Positions 31,447 through 42,953 of a DNA stretch of 64,000 bases are shown piece by piece. A program made the position numbers and the translations under genes. Each line of letters opens with the position of its first letter. The stretch's first letter is position 1. The notes below the pieces were generated by a model that was not told the origin of the DNA, made no database searches, and saw only the letters and a list, made by a program, of their open reading frames with translations. The stretch comes from Flavobacteriaceae bacterium (GTDB lineage: Bacteria; Bacteroidota; Bacteroidia; Flavobacteriales; Flavobacteriaceae), in the NCBI GenBank assembly GCA_947488595.1, contig CANKZI010000003.1, forward strand, positions 62,001 to 126,000. The letters run 5' to 3'.

Positions 31447-33528
31447 TTAATTGATTCCTTCCCCATTGGCGACGCCATCGGCATCTGGATTGACAAAAAC
31501 CAATTTACCTTGTGCGTCATTTGCCATCAAAATCATGCCTTGGCTCTCGACGCCACGCAAGTTTCGAGGTGCAAGATTGACCAAAACGGTTACCTTTTTT
31601 CCGATAATGGATTCGGGCGAAAAACTTTCGGCAATACCTGAAACAATAGTGCGAATATCGATGCCGGTATCTACTTTTAAAATTAACAATTTGTTCGCTT
31701 TTGGCATTTTTTGTGCTTCTAAAATGGTTCCGACACGCAAATCCATTTTAGCAAAATCTTCATATTGAATCGTGGCTTTCTGCTCAGGAATCAAGATTTT
31801 GTTCAATGTAGCATCCAAATTTTCGATCTTTGTAGTTGCTAATTTATCCATTTGTTTTTGAATGGCTTCGTCTTCAATCTGCTCGAATAAGATTTCGGCT
31901 TGACCAATTTTGTGCCCAGCTTCAAGCAAATCAGAGGAGTTTGCTAGGGTTTTCCATGTCAGTTTTTCTTGAATATCGGCAGAAAAATTAAAAATTCTAT
32001 CAAGTTTATAGGCTGTAAATGGTAAAAATGGTTCACACAAAACACGCAAGGCCGTTGCAATTTGTAAAGCCACATACATTTGTGTTTGCACACGCGCTTC
32101 ATCGGTTTTGATCATTTGCCACGGCGCTTCGTCTGCCAAATATTTATTTCCCAAACGGGCAACATTCATCAATTCGCCTAGCGCTTCCCGAAAACGGTAC
32201 CTTTCAATCGAACTAGAGATAACAGCTGGATAGGCTTTTAATTCTGTTAAAGTGGCTGCGTCAACTTCTGAAAAAGTGTTTGGCGCCGGTACAATTCCGT
32301 CATAGTATTTATTGGTCAAAACCACTATCCGATTGATAAAATTGCCAAAAACAGCTGCCAATTCGTTATTGTTTCTCGACTGAAAATCTTTCCATGTAAA
32401 ATCATTGTCCTTGGTTTCTGGCGCATTAGCAGTTAAAGCATAACGCAAAACATCTTGCTTTTCTGGAAAATCTTCCAAATATTCGTGCAACCAAACCGCC
32501 CAATTTTTTGAAGTGGATAATTTATTGCCTTCCAAATTTAAAAATTCATTCGCAGGCACATTGTCAGGCAAAATAAAACTGCCTTCGGCTTTCAACATCG
32601 CCGGGAAAATAATACAATGAAATACAATATTATCTTTGCCTATAAAATGCACCAGTTTTGTATCTTCATTTTTCCAGTAGGGTTCCCAGTCTTTTCCTTC
32701 GCGAGCAGCCCATTCTTTGGTAGCTGAAATATAGCCAATTGGCGCATCAAACCACACATACAATTTTTTCCCTTCGGCACCTTCAACAGGCACATCAATA
32801 CCCCAATCTAAATCTCTGGTTACAGCCCGTGGTTTCAATCCGTCATCCAACCAGGATTTTACCTGACCTAACACATTGGTTTTCCAATCTTTGGCGTGAC
32901 CTAGCAATATCCAAGCAGAAAGAAAATCTTGGTACCTGTCTAAAGGCAAAAACCAATGTTTGGTCGCTTTAAGCACCGGAATGTCGCCAGTAATGGTTGA
33001 TTTTGGATTGATTAAATCGGTGGCATTTAACGTCGTACCACATTTTTCACATTGGTCGCCATAGGCTTCTTCGTTGCCACATTTTGGACAAGTGCCCACC
33101 ACAAAACGATCGGCTAAAAACTGATTGGCTTTGGCATCATACAATTGCTCGGTAACTTCTTCAATAAAATCACCTTTATCATACAACTTTCTAAAAAATG
33201 CCGAAGCGGTTTCGTGATGAATTTTAGATGAAGTGCGCGAATAATTATCAAACGAAATGCCAAAATCGACAAACGATTTGCGGATAATGCCGTCATATTT
33301 GTCGATGACTTGTTGTGGCGAAATGCCTTCTTTTTTGGCTTTCATCGAAATGGCAACACCATGCTCATCACTTCCGCACAGGAAAGCCACATCTTTTCCT
33401 TGCAACCTCAAATACCTTGCATAAATGTCTGAAGGCACATAGACACCCGCTAAATGTCCAATATGAATTGGCCCGTTGGTGTAAGGTAAAGCTGCTGTAA
33501 TTGTATATCTTTTTGGATTTTGAATCAT
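31447..33528 (-). CDS. metG: Methionine--tRNA ligase
   Basis: [27 protein letters not shown]; zinc Cys clusters; [12 protein letters not shown]-terminal tRNA-binding domain. Confidence 0.97.
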   Translation of the reverse strand: MIQNPKRYTITAALPYTNGPIHIGHLAGVYVPSDIYARYLRLQGKDVAFLCGSDEHGVAISMKAKKEGISPQQVIDKYDGIIRKSFVDFGISFDNYSRTSSKIHHETASAFFRKLYDKGDFIEEVTEQLYDAKANQFLADRFVVGTCPKCGNEEAYGDQCEKCGTTLNATDLINPKSTITGDIPVLKATKHWFLPLDRYQDFLSAWILLGHAKDWKTNVLGQVKSWLDDGLKPRAVTRDLDWGIDVPVEGAEGKKLYVWFDAPIGYISATKEWAAREGKDWEPYWKNEDTKLVHFIGKDNIVFHCIIFPAMLKAEGSFILPDNVPANEFLNLEGNKLSTSKNWAVWLHEYLEDFPEKQDVLRYALTANAPETKDNDFTWKDFQSRNNNELAAVFGNFINRIVVLTNKYYDGIVPAPNTFSEVDAATLTELKAYPAVISSSIERYRFREALGELMNVARLGNKYLADEAPWQMIKTDEARVQTQMYVALQIATALRVLCEPFLPFTAYKLDRIFNFSADIQEKLTWKTLANSSDLLEAGHKIGQAEILFEQIEDEAIQKQMDKLATTKIENLDATLNKILIPEQKATIQYEDFAKMDLRVGTILEAQKMPKANKLLILKVDTGIDIRTIVSGIAESFSPESIIGKKVTVLVNLAPRNLRGVESQGMILMANDAQGKLVFVNPDADGVANGEGIN

Positions 33529-33730
33529 CTTTTAAATTGAATTGGATACAAAAATAGCAATACTATCGTTAATAGTTTATTGAAATGAAGATTTAGCATG
33601 ATTATTTTCTATTTTTGAAAGAAAAAGGATTGAACACGCCATACCTATCGTTTGTTTTGAAATCTTCGGCGGTTTTTCGGGTGAAAGTACTAGCGGATGG
33701 ATTGGCGGATTGAATTTAAATTTTATTAAA

Positions 33731-34696
33731 ATGTCATTTACAAAAATAATTTTATTTCTTTTGTTTATTCATTCATATACCTTTTATTCACAGACCAAAA
33801 TGATCACACCTCCCTATCTCAAAAAAGGCGATACTATTGGCATTGTTGCCACAGCACGCAAAAATATTGTTGACAATCTAAAACCTGCTATTGATTTGAT
33901 GAAAAGTTGGGGATTGGAAGTCATTGTTGGCAGCAGCATCGGATTAGACAACAACCAACTTGCTGGCACCGATGCGCAAAGAGCAGCTGACTTTCAAGAC
34001 ATGATTGACAACCCAAATATCAAAGCGGTTTGGTGTGTTCGCGGTGGTTATGGCACGGTGCGGATGATTGATTTGGTTGACTTTTCTAACTTTCAAAAAA
34101 ATCCCAAATGGGTGATTGGTTTTAGTGATGTTACAGTTTTGCACAGCCATTTGCACGAATTGGGCTTTCAATCATTACATGCGCTGATGCCCGTGAACGT
34201 CGAAAAAGCAACACCTGCGGTCAAAGAAAGTTTCCAAAAAGCATTGTTCGGCAATACTTTAGAATATGTGGTGCCGTTTGATCAAGAGAATAAATTAGGA
34301 CAAGCCGAAGGCGAATTAATAGGCGGCAATTTGTCGATTTTATTCAGTTTAATGGGTTCTGATTCGCAAATAAATTGCGCAGGAAAAATTCTTTTTATAG
34401 AAGATTTAGACGAGTACTTGTACCATATCGACCGTATGATGATGGCTTTAAAGCGTTGCGGTTGCTTCGAAAATTTGAAAGGTTTGATTGTTGGCAGTAT
34501 GACCAAAATGAAAGACAATGAGATTCCGTGGGGAAAAAATGCCAATCAAATTGTGGCCGATATTACAAAAAATTATCGTTTCCCTATTGTTTTCGATTTT
34601 CCTGCTGGACATATTCATGATAATCGTACCTTAATTTTAGGTGCAAAAGTGCGATTGGAAGTGAATGAAAAAACCACTGTTCTAAAATTTGAGTAA
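33731..34696 (+). CDS. LD-carboxypeptidase (S66)
   Basis: PPYLKKGDTIGIVATA, AVWCVRGGYGTVRMIDLVDFSNF, GFSDVTVLHSHLHE, LIGGNLSILFSLMGSDSQI; N-terminal signal. Confidence 0.92.
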   Translation: MSFTKIILFLLFIHSYTFYSQTKMITPPYLKKGDTIGIVATARKNIVDNLKPAIDLMKSWGLEVIVGSSIGLDNNQLAGTDAQRAADFQDMIDNPNIKAVWCVRGGYGTVRMIDLVDFSNFQKNPKWVIGFSDVTVLHSHLHELGFQSLHALMPVNVEKATPAVKESFQKALFGNTLEYVVPFDQENKLGQAEGELIGGNLSILFSLMGSDSQINCAGKILFIEDLDEYLYHIDRMMMALKRCGCFENLKGLIVGSMTKMKDNEIPWGKNANQIVADITKNYRFPIVFDFPAGHIHDNRTLILGAKVRLEVNEKTTVLKFE

Positions 34697-34717
34697 TTTT
34701 ATTTTGATACCATTCAA

Positions 34718-35077
34718 ATGGCCCAACACAACGACTTAGGAAAATTAGGAGAAGCCATGGCCCTAACCTATTTAGAAAAAAACGGTTATACGATTCTTGA
34801 AACCAATTGGACTTTTCAAAAAGCAGAAATAGACATCATTGCCCAAAAAGAACAGATACTTGCCATTGTTGAAGTGAAAACGCGTTCAAGTATTGATTTT
34901 GGTTTACCACAAGATTTTGTAAAACCCAAAAAAATCCAATTGCTTGTAAAAGCCGTGAATGAATATGTAATTGCTAATGATCTAGATTGCGAGGTACGGT
35001 TTGATATTATTGCGGTTCAAAAAATGGCTAATGATTTCAAAATAGAACATTTAGAAGATGCTTTTTATCATTTTTAA
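34718..35077 (+). CDS. YraN family (UPF0102) endonuclease-like protein
   Basis: GKLGEAMALTYLEKNGYTILETNWTFQKAEIDIIAQKEQILAIVEVKTRSS. Confidence 0.92.
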   Translation: MAQHNDLGKLGEAMALTYLEKNGYTILETNWTFQKAEIDIIAQKEQILAIVEVKTRSSIDFGLPQDFVKPKKIQLLVKAVNEYVIANDLDCEVRFDIIAVQKMANDFKIEHLEDAFYHF

Positions 35078-35086
35078 TATGATGTA

Positions 35087-35119
35087 TTTGTAACAAATTG
35101 TTTTTTAATTGTATTTTTG
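35087..35119 (+). promoter_or_regulatory. Bacteroidetes-type promoter
   Basis: TTTG (35087-35090), 21-nt spacer, TATTTTTG (35112-35119), upstream of ATG at 35146. Confidence 0.45.
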
Positions 35120-35145
35120 CAAGGCCCCAACTTACCTTTTTTAAC

Positions 35146-35805
35146 ATGACAACAATTGCATCAGTTGTAGAAAACTACATAAAAACAAAGCCTTTTTTAT
35201 TGAGTGCATTATCACAAGGTATTATAAATCTTACTTCTTTATCACGCAATATGTTACCCGAATTGCAAAATGAGCTCGGCAAAGAAGTCAAACAAGGCGC
35301 AATTGTAATGGCATTAAAGCGACTTTCAGAAGATTTGGATTTTAGATTGAATCATAAAATCGTGAAAGTTTTAAAAAATTTAGGTGAAATTACGGTACGT
35401 TCTTCTTTATCCGATTTTACATTTGCAGTATCCGATACGATTTTGAACAAACAAGCCGAATTGATTTCGGAAATAAATAATTATTCAGATATTTTTTACA
35501 CGTCTTCACGAGGCGTAAGCGAAACCAATATCATTGTAAGCGAAAGCGTAAGTCATTTGGTTGAGAAACATCTTGAAGGCGAAAAATTGTTGCATAAATT
35601 TCATAATTTGGCATCAATTACCATCAAATTACCCAAAGATAATGTGTCAATACCAGGTGTTTATTATTTTATTTTTCAGCGCTTGGCGTGGGAAGGAATA
35701 ATCATTAACGAGGTAGTTTCGACGTCATACGAATTTACAATTTTAGTAAATGATCAAGATGTTGATATTGCTTTTAAAGTAATAAAAGACTTGAAATCGT
35801 TATAA
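35146..35805 (+). CDS. Putative wHTH + ACT-domain regulator (aspartate-kinase-ACT-like)
   Basis: N-terminal helical HTH-like segment then ITVRSSLSDFTFAVSDT.. and ITIKLPKDNVSIPGVYYFIFQRLAWEGIIINEVVSTSYEFTILVNDQDVDIAFKVIKDL resembling an ACT fold. Confidence 0.65.
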   Translation: MTTIASVVENYIKTKPFLLSALSQGIINLTSLSRNMLPELQNELGKEVKQGAIVMALKRLSEDLDFRLNHKIVKVLKNLGEITVRSSLSDFTFAVSDTILNKQAELISEINNYSDIFYTSSRGVSETNIIVSESVSHLVEKHLEGEKLLHKFHNLASITIKLPKDNVSIPGVYYFIFQRLAWEGIIINEVVSTSYEFTILVNDQDVDIAFKVIKDLKSL

Positions 35806-35868
35806 ACCAAAAATATAACAAAAATATCTATTATATTTGACAAATTAAATTAAGAATCAAAAATTATA

Positions 35869-37695
35869 ATGAAAAAAATTACACTATTCCTAGCCATTCT
35901 ATGCTGCTTCAATCTCAATGCCCAGCGCAAAGTTGCCAAGCAAATAGAGACTTTAATTGCCCAAAAGGCAGTGTTCCAGAACTTTTCGGTATTGACACCA
36001 GCAACGTCATTTTCTAACAGAGCTTATGAAAATGTGGTTGCCAACGCATCATTAGCGACAATCAATTCAAGTGTTGTAAACCAAATTGTAAATCAAAAAT
36101 TACAAACGATTGCAATTGCTATTCCTTACAACAATGAAATTATCAACGTACAATTGTATAAAGTAAATCTTTTTGCCGAAGGATTTCATTTGGATACCGA
36201 CAAAGCCACTGCTGTCAATTATAATCCTGGTGTTTATTACAGAGGAATTATTGATGGCGATAGCAATTCGGTTGCATCAATTAACTTTTTCAATGGCGAA
36301 ATGAACGGAATTGTATCTAATACAAGACTAAGTAATTTGGTTATCGGTAAATTAAATACGCCAAATAATACAAGTGATTATATTATTTATGCCGATCAAA
36401 ACATGAAAATTACTCAGGATTTTAATTGTCATACTGACGATAAAAATATTGCTGCGGACCTTGAAATCCGCAGTAGCGATAACGCTAATGTTAGCAGTTA
36501 TAGATGTGTTACAATGTATTTTGAATTGGACTACAATTTATACCAAGCCAATGGAAGCAATATTTTTACTGCAACCAATTGGGCGAGTTCGGTTTTTAAT
36601 AACATGCAAACTTTGTATGACAACGATGGCATTACTATTGCCCTTAAATCCCTATTCATTTGGACTACACCAGATCCTTATTCTGGTGGAGACTCATCAG
36701 AATATTTGGCACAATTTTTTCAAAACCGTCCGGCTTTCGATGCTGATGTAGCCTCATTGATGGGATTAGATCCAGGAGGACTTGGCGGCTTGGCTTCGAG
36801 CATTGGTGGTCTATGTACTGAAGCCACTAGAAGTTATTCCGACGTTGACTTTGGCTTCGACACTGTTCCTGTTTACTCTTGGACTGTGCAAGTTTTAACT
36901 CACGAGAATGGTCACGTTTTGGGGTCAAGACATACACATGCTTGTGTTTGGAATGGCAATGGAACCAGTATCGACGGATGTGCAGGATTTCAAGAAGGTG
37001 GTTGCGCTGATGGCGTGATTCCGTCACCTTCTGAAAAAGGAACCATTATGAGTTATTGTCATTTGGTTTCTGGAGTGGGAATTAGTTTTAACAACGGTTT
37101 TGGCCCACAACCAGCGGATGCAATAATTAGTAATGTCGAATTTTCAAACTGTTTAAGTACAGGATGTTTAGGTGCTTGTACCAATCGTATTAGTAATATT
37201 ACCGTTGCAGCACTTACTCCATCATCGGTGTTGATCAATTGGTCAGATGAAACAATGCCAGACCAATGGGAATTATCGGTTACAGCAGTTGGAGACGAAT
37301 TTGAACTCTCAGAAATTTCAAATATACCATCATTTACTGCTTATGATATAATACCAAATACGGATTACCGAATCAAAATTCGTCCGTTATGTGGTCAAAA
37401 TCTAGCAACTAATTTTGTAGAATATATTTTTAACAGTAGCAATTTAGGAATTGGAACCAACAACAGGCTCAATTTTGCTTATTATCCAAATCCAACAAAA
37501 GACTTGGTTACCATTGATGCACAATCAACAATAACTGATGTTTATGTTTATAATATTGAAGGAAGATTGTTGTACCACAAAACCGTTAACGCAACAACAA
37601 CTAAAGTAGATATGGCTGCTTTTGCCGCTGGCACTTATTTCTTTAAATTAATTGGAGATGGCGCTCAAGCCAATTTCAAAATACTGAAAATGTAG
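35869..37695 (+). CDS. Secreted zinc metalloprotease (M12-like, HExxHxxGxxH) with T9SS type A sorting domain
   Basis: LTHENGHVLGSRHTHACVW; fibronectin-like domain; C-terminal NFAYYPNPTKDLVTIDAQ...GTYFFKLIGDGAQANFKILKM. Confidence 0.9.
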   Translation: MKKITLFLAILCCFNLNAQRKVAKQIETLIAQKAVFQNFSVLTPATSFSNRAYENVVANASLATINSSVVNQIVNQKLQTIAIAIPYNNEIINVQLYKVNLFAEGFHLDTDKATAVNYNPGVYYRGIIDGDSNSVASINFFNGEMNGIVSNTRLSNLVIGKLNTPNNTSDYIIYADQNMKITQDFNCHTDDKNIAADLEIRSSDNANVSSYRCVTMYFELDYNLYQANGSNIFTATNWASSVFNNMQTLYDNDGITIALKSLFIWTTPDPYSGGDSSEYLAQFFQNRPAFDADVASLMGLDPGGLGGLASSIGGLCTEATRSYSDVDFGFDTVPVYSWTVQVLTHENGHVLGSRHTHACVWNGNGTSIDGCAGFQEGGCADGVIPSPSEKGTIMSYCHLVSGVGISFNNGFGPQPADAIISNVEFSNCLSTGCLGACTNRISNITVAALTPSSVLINWSDETMPDQWELSVTAVGDEFELSEISNIPSFTAYDIIPNTDYRIKIRPLCGQNLATNFVEYIFNSSNLGIGTNNRLNFAYYPNPTKDLVTIDAQSTITDVYVYNIEGRLLYHKTVNATTTKVDMAAFAAGTYFFKLIGDGAQANFKILKM

Positions 37696-37711
37696 TTTTT
37701 ATCAATTTCAT

Positions 37712-37748
37712 AAAAAAGCCGTCAGTTTTAAAATTGATGGCTTTTTTT
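37712..37748. terminator. Bidirectional hairpin terminator between metalloprotease and mfd
   Basis: aaaaaagccgtcagttttaaaattgatggcttttttta. Confidence 0.75.
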
Positions 37749-37766
37749 ATGGATTAAAATAATTAG

Positions 37767-40700
37767 TTAAACCAAACCAATCAGCGACAGCGCTTTGTTT
37801 ATCGACTTTACATTCTCAAAAGTCAATAACAGTCGTAATCCGTTGGTGGTTTGCTTTTCTTTCATGCGGCAAATTGTCGGATTTTTTTGTACAAACTGCA
37901 ACACCTTATGAAATTGATTGGAAGTATAATAAGCGGATTGCTGATCGGCCACAAAATAACAAATCATCTTACCTTGTTTCATAATCAATTTTTCGATGCC
38001 TAATTTGGTTGCAATCCATTTGATGCGGATACTGTTCAATAACGAAATGGCTTGTTTCGGCAAAGGGCCAAAACGGTCAATTAACTTTTTTTCGAATGCT
38101 AAAAGTGCAGCTTCATCTTTTATCAAACTCAACTCATTATACAAATTCAATCGCTCCGAAATGTTATTGATGTATTCGTCCGAAAACAACAATTCGAAAT
38201 CGGTATCTATCGTCAGGTCTTTTACATATTCTTTTTCGACCGTATCATTTTCGTCTGTATATAAATCTTTGAACTCATTTTCTTTAAGTTCATCAATGGC
38301 TTCATTCATGATTTTTTGATAGGTTTCAAAACCAATTTCGTTGATAAAACCACTTTGTTCTCCGCCCAACAAATCGCCGGCGCCACGAATTTCCAAATCC
38401 TTCATCGCAATATTAAAACCGCTGCCCAACTCACTAAACTGCTCCAAAGCTTGAATGCGCTTGCGTGCATCGTCGGTCATCGCCGAATAGGGTGGGCATA
38501 TAAAATAACAAAAGGCTTTTTTGTTACTTCGGCCCACGCGTCCACGCATCTGATGCAAGTCAGACAATCCAAAATTATTGGCATTATTGATAAAAATAGT
38601 ATTGGCATTGGGCACATCCAAACCACTTTCTATAATTGTTGTGGCAACCAAAACATCAAATTCGCCGTTCATAAAAGCCAACATCAGTTCTTCTAATTTT
38701 TTGCCTTCCATTTGGCCGTGACCAATTCCAACCCTAGCATTCGGAACCAATCGTTGGATCATTCCCGCCACTTCTTTGATGTTTTCGATTCGGTTATTGA
38801 TAAAAAAAACTTGACCATTTCTTTGAATTTCATACGAAATTGCATCCCGAATCAATTCTTCATTAAAGCCAACCACGTTGGTTTCGATTGGATAGCGATT
38901 GGGCGGCGGGGTTGTAATAATTGACAAATCGCGTGCTGCCATTAACGAAAATTGCAAAGTCCTCGGAATGGGCGTTGCGGTCAAAGTCAAAGTGTCAACA
39001 TTGGCCGAAATGGTTTTTAATTTGTCTTTTACATTGACCCCAAATTTTTGTTCTTCGTCAATAATCAACAATCCCAAATCTTTAAAAACCACATTTTTAT
39101 TGACCAATTGATGTGTTCCTATAACAATATCTAATTTTCCTTCAGCCAATTCTTTTAAGGTTTCCGACTTCTGTTTTGCAGTTCTAAAACGGTTCAAATA
39201 ACCAATGGTTACTGGCATTTCTTTTAATCTTTCGGTAAAAGTTCGAAAATGTTGGTAAGCCAGAATCGTCGTAGGTACCAAAATCGCCACCTGCTTGCCG
39301 TTATCAACCGCTTTGAATGCGGCACGAATGGCCACTTCGGTTTTTCCAAAACCCACATCACCACAGACCAAACGATCCATGGGTCGTTCGCTTTCCATAT
39401 CGGCTTTTACTTCTTGCGTCGATTTAGTTTGGTCGGGCGTATCTTCATATATAAATGAACTCTCCAATTCCAATTGAAGATAGCTGTCTGGCGCAAATGC
39501 AAATCCTTTGTCCAATCGTCTTTTTGCGTACAACTGAATCAAATTGAACGCAATATGTTTGACGCGTGCTTTGGTTTTTTGCTTTAAAACTTTCCAAGCA
39601 TTCGAACCTAATTTATAAATTTTTGGAGGCGTACCGTCTTTTCCGTTGAATTTTGAAATTTTATGAAGTGAATGAATACTTACATATACAATATCGTTAT
39701 CAGCATAAACAAGTTTGATGGCTTCTTGGGTTTTACCTTCGACCTGAATTTTCTGCAGACCGCCAAATTTTCCTATTCCGTGATCAATATGCGTCACATA
39801 ATCGCCAACAGAAAGCGTTGTCAACTCTTTAAGCGTGATGGTTTGCTTTTTAGAATAGCCGTTTTTAATACTGAATTTATGGTAACGCTCAAAAATTTGA
39901 TGGTCGGTGTAACAAGCAATCTGGTTTTCTTCGTCAACAAAACCTTGGTACAAAGGCAAAGTAATGGTTTCATATTGTTTGCGAATACTTTCGGAATTGA
40001 CTTCGTCTAAAGATTCAAAAATATCATGAAAGCGTTTGGCTTGCGCATCATTAGAACAAAAAAGATAATTTTTGATGCCGTTAAAATGATTGTCATTCAA
40101 ATTATTGAGTAACAAATCAAATTGTTTGTTAAAAGACGGTTGTGGTACAATATGAAATTCAAACGTTTTTTGGGTTTTAAAAACCGCTTTGTTTCCTATT
40201 TCTACCAATGTAAAATCCAGTGCTTTTTTAATAAAAGCCGACTGATTCAAAAACAATTGCTCTGGTGCGGCGTGTTTAATATCTTTGGATAAATTTTCAA
40301 ACGCAATACCAGCTTTTGCAAACATCATATCCAATTTGCTAAAAAGCGATTCGGTATTTTGGATAAAAAGAATGGATTTGGGATTGATATAATCTAAAAA
40401 ACTTTCGCGTTCTTCTTGAAAAAATTTATTTTCAACATTGGGTATAATCGTAATTTTCTTTTGTCTTTCGATTGACAATTGGGTTTCGACATCAAAACTT
40501 CGAATAGTTTCGACTTCATTACCAAAAAATTCGATTCGGTAAGGATTGTCATTTGAAAAAGAAAAAACATCAATAATACCGCCACGAACAGAAAACTCTC
40601 CTGGCTCCGAAATAAAATCGACGCGTTTGAATTCATATTCAAATAACACTTCGTTGATAAAATCTATTGAAATTTTATCGGCAACAGCCACTTTTAAAGT

Positions 40701-41123
40701 GTTTTTATCCAATTCTTTTTTAGTAACCACTTTTTCGAAAATTGCCTCGGGATAAGTAACAATAATGGATGGTTTTTTGCGCGAATTGATTCGGTTTAAA
40801 ACTTCGGCACGCAACAAAATATTAGCATTATCAGTATCCTCAATTTGATAAGGATTGCGGAAAGAACCAGGATAAAAAAGCACATCTTCGTCATTGATGA
40901 GCTGCTCCAAATCGTTTAAATAATAGGCCGCTTCTTCTTTATCGTTAAGAATCAATAAAAACGGAGTTTCGGCATTCGAAAAAAGTGCTTTTACAACAAA
41001 CGATAATGAAGAACCTACAAGACCTTTGAGAAGGATTTTTTGTTCGCGAATCGAAATGTTTTCGATAATTTGCTTGATTTTCGCCGAACTATCGTATTGT
41101 CGAAATGATTTTGATTTACTCAA
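37767..41123 (-). CDS. mfd: Transcription-repair coupling factor
   Basis: DYVTHIDHGIGKFGGL, MDRLVCGDVGFGKTEVAIRAAFKAV, IDEEQKFGV, ATPIPRTLQFSLMAARDLSIITTPPPNRYPIET. Confidence 0.97.
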   Translation of the reverse strand: MSKSKSFRQYDSSAKIKQIIENISIREQKILLKGLVGSSLSFVVKALFSNAETPFLLILNDKEEAAYYLNDLEQLINDEDVLFYPGSFRNPYQIEDTDNANILLRAEVLNRINSRKKPSIIVTYPEAIFEKVVTKKELDKNTLKVAVADKISIDFINEVLFEYEFKRVDFISEPGEFSVRGGIIDVFSFSNDNPYRIEFFGNEVETIRSFDVETQLSIERQKKITIIPNVENKFFQEERESFLDYINPKSILFIQNTESLFSKLDMMFAKAGIAFENLSKDIKHAAPEQLFLNQSAFIKKALDFTLVEIGNKAVFKTQKTFEFHIVPQPSFNKQFDLLLNNLNDNHFNGIKNYLFCSNDAQAKRFHDIFESLDEVNSESIRKQYETITLPLYQGFVDEENQIACYTDHQIFERYHKFSIKNGYSKKQTITLKELTTLSVGDYVTHIDHGIGKFGGLQKIQVEGKTQEAIKLVYADNDIVYVSIHSLHKISKFNGKDGTPPKIYKLGSNAWKVLKQKTKARVKHIAFNLIQLYAKRRLDKGFAFAPDSYLQLELESSFIYEDTPDQTKSTQEVKADMESERPMDRLVCGDVGFGKTEVAIRAAFKAVDNGKQVAILVPTTILAYQHFRTFTERLKEMPVTIGYLNRFRTAKQKSETLKELAEGKLDIVIGTHQLVNKNVVFKDLGLLIIDEEQKFGVNVKDKLKTISANVDTLTLTATPIPRTLQFSLMAARDLSIITTPPPNRYPIETNVVGFNEELIRDAISYEIQRNGQVFFINNRIENIKEVAGMIQRLVPNARVGIGHGQMEGKKLEELMLAFMNGEFDVLVATTIIESGLDVPNANTIFINNANNFGLSDLHQMRGRVGRSNKKAFCYFICPPYSAMTDDARKRIQALEQFSELGSGFNIAMKDLEIRGAGDLLGGEQSGFINEIGFETYQKIMNEAIDELKENEFKDLYTDENDTVEKEYVKDLTIDTDFELLFSDEYINNISERLNLYNELSLIKDEAALLAFEKKLIDRFGPLPKQAISLLNSIRIKWIATKLGIEKLIMKQGKMICYFVADQQSAYYTSNQFHKVLQFVQKNPTICRMKEKQTTNGLRLLLTFENVKSINKALSLIGLV

Positions 41124-41719
41124 TTTTTAGGCAAATTATTGGTTGGTTTTGTTGACGGAATGGCGCGCGAAGTATCGAGCATTCTTATCATATCTGATTC
41201 GCCTTGTTCTAACGGAATTTGTTCTTTTTGTATTACTTCTTCCATTTGACGAGACAAACCTGCCAATTCCTGATTGATTTCGGCGAACAAAGGTGTAATT
41301 TTTTGTGCTGGGATATCATCAAGGTTGATGAATAAATCGAGGGTTTTTATTTTGGAAGCCAAAGCGGCAATACGGCTTTTTATCTCGGGTTTTGTGAATT
41401 TTATCGGAATATTATTATTTAAATCGGTCACTTTTTTAGACAAGGCTTTTGCTTTTTTTTGGAAAGCACCAATTGAACTTTTGGGTTTTTGTCTTAATTC
41501 TGTTAAAAACATCCGCCACTCTGACCAATTACTCACCACATTTTGGGTCTGTGGGTTTAAAGTGGGCGTACTAAAACCCCACGCTTTGTTGATTTGAGTA
41601 AATACGATTTCCTTTTTTTTGAGGTCTTTCAATTGTGCTGTCTGGCGTTTGATGGTATCATCTTGACAAGAAAAGACCAAAAAGACCAAAACAACTAAAT
41701 AACGATAACTGATTTTCAT
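41120..41719 (-). CDS. Predicted lipoprotein, coiled-coil, unknown function
   Basis: MKISYRYLVVLVFLVFSCQDD lipobox; overlaps mfd start by 4 nt; start preferred at 41719. Confidence 0.72.
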   Translation of the reverse strand: MKISYRYLVVLVFLVFSCQDDTIKRQTAQLKDLKKKEIVFTQINKAWGFSTPTLNPQTQNVVSNWSEWRMFLTELRQKPKSSIGAFQKKAKALSKKVTDLNNNIPIKFTKPEIKSRIAALASKIKTLDLFINLDDIPAQKITPLFAEINQELAGLSRQMEEVIQKEQIPLEQGESDMIRMLDTSRAIPSTKPTNNLPKN

Positions 41720-41940
41720 TCGAAACAATTTGTTTGCAAAGTTAGTGTTTTTTGCTTTTTTAGCTTGTGAATTATACAATTTTCACAATTATTTAATTGC
41801 TGTAAAAAGTCAAAACTAATATTAGTTGGCTTCTTATTAATGTAAAAAAGCAACCCAATTGGAACGAAAAACAATCTAATGAAAAGCGAACATATTACTT
41901 CACGAAAACGTTATATTTGTTGTGCTAAATTATAGTTGAT

Positions 41941-42879
41941 ATGCCTACAAAAATTTTAATTATTGGTGCTTGTGGTCAGATTGGTACCGAGCTTACCCAA
42001 AAACTTCGCGCAATTTATGGTACTGAAAATGTAATTGCTTCGGATATTAGAAAGTTGAATATTGACGTTGTTAATTCGGGTCCGTTTGAAGTCATCAATG
42101 CGTTGGATTTTAATCAGATAGAACATTTGGTTGAAGTGCATCATATAACAGATGTGTATTTGATGGCAGCATTGCTTTCGGCTACAGCCGAGAAAAACCC
42201 AGCATTTGCTTGGGATTTGAATATGAATTCGTTATTTCATGTGTTGAATTTAGCAAAAGCAAAGAAAATTAAAAAAATATTTTGGCCTTCAAGTATTGCT
42301 GTGTTTGGACCAACAACACCTAAAGAAAATACACCACAATATACGATTATGGAACCGTCAACAGTCTATGGTATCAGCAAACAATCAGGCGAAAGATGGT
42401 GCGAATATTACCATCACATTTTTGGCGTTGACGTGCGAAGCATTCGTTATCCTGGACTGATCAGTTGGTCTTCGCCACCAGGTGGTGGAACGACCGACTA
42501 TGCGGTCGACATTTTTCACAAAGCATTGACTGATAAAAGATACGACTGTTTTTTATCGGCACAAACCAAAATGCCGATGATGTATATGGATGACGCGATT
42601 CGGGCAACGATTGCCATAATGCAAGCACCAGCTGATGCAATAAAAATTCATTCTTCCTATAATTTGGCGGCGATGAGTTTTACGCCTGAAACCATTGCCG
42701 CTGAAATAAAAAAACACATTCCTGATTTTGAAATTGCATACCATACCGATTCTAGACAAAAAATTGCCGACAGTTGGCCAGCAAGTATTGATGATGGTAA
42801 TGCTCGAACAGATTGGGGTTGGCAACATAAATATGATCTTGCATCGATGACAGAGGACATGCTGGAGCATTTAAAATAA
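41941..42879 (+). CDS. NAD-dependent epimerase/dehydratase, L-threonine 3-dehydrogenase-like SDR
   Basis: ILIIGACGQIGTELTQKLR, WPSSIAVFGPTTPKENTPQYTIMEPSTVYGISKQSGERWCEYY, RYPGLISWSSPPGGGTTDYAV. Confidence 0.88.
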   Translation: MPTKILIIGACGQIGTELTQKLRAIYGTENVIASDIRKLNIDVVNSGPFEVINALDFNQIEHLVEVHHITDVYLMAALLSATAEKNPAFAWDLNMNSLFHVLNLAKAKKIKKIFWPSSIAVFGPTTPKENTPQYTIMEPSTVYGISKQSGERWCEYYHHIFGVDVRSIRYPGLISWSSPPGGGTTDYAVDIFHKALTDKRYDCFLSAQTKMPMMYMDDAIRATIAIMQAPADAIKIHSSYNLAAMSFTPETIAAEIKKHIPDFEIAYHTDSRQKIADSWPASIDDGNARTDWGWQHKYDLASMTEDMLEHLK

Positions 42880-42912
42880 AAAACGCCATTCCAAATTTGA
42901 AATGGCGTTTTT
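42879..42912. terminator. Bidirectional hairpin terminator
   Basis: aaaaacgccatt-ccaaatttga-aatggcgttttt. Confidence 0.85.
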
Positions 42913-42953
42913 ACCTAAAATTACGGGATATATTGGGAGCAATCTTCTCTTTA

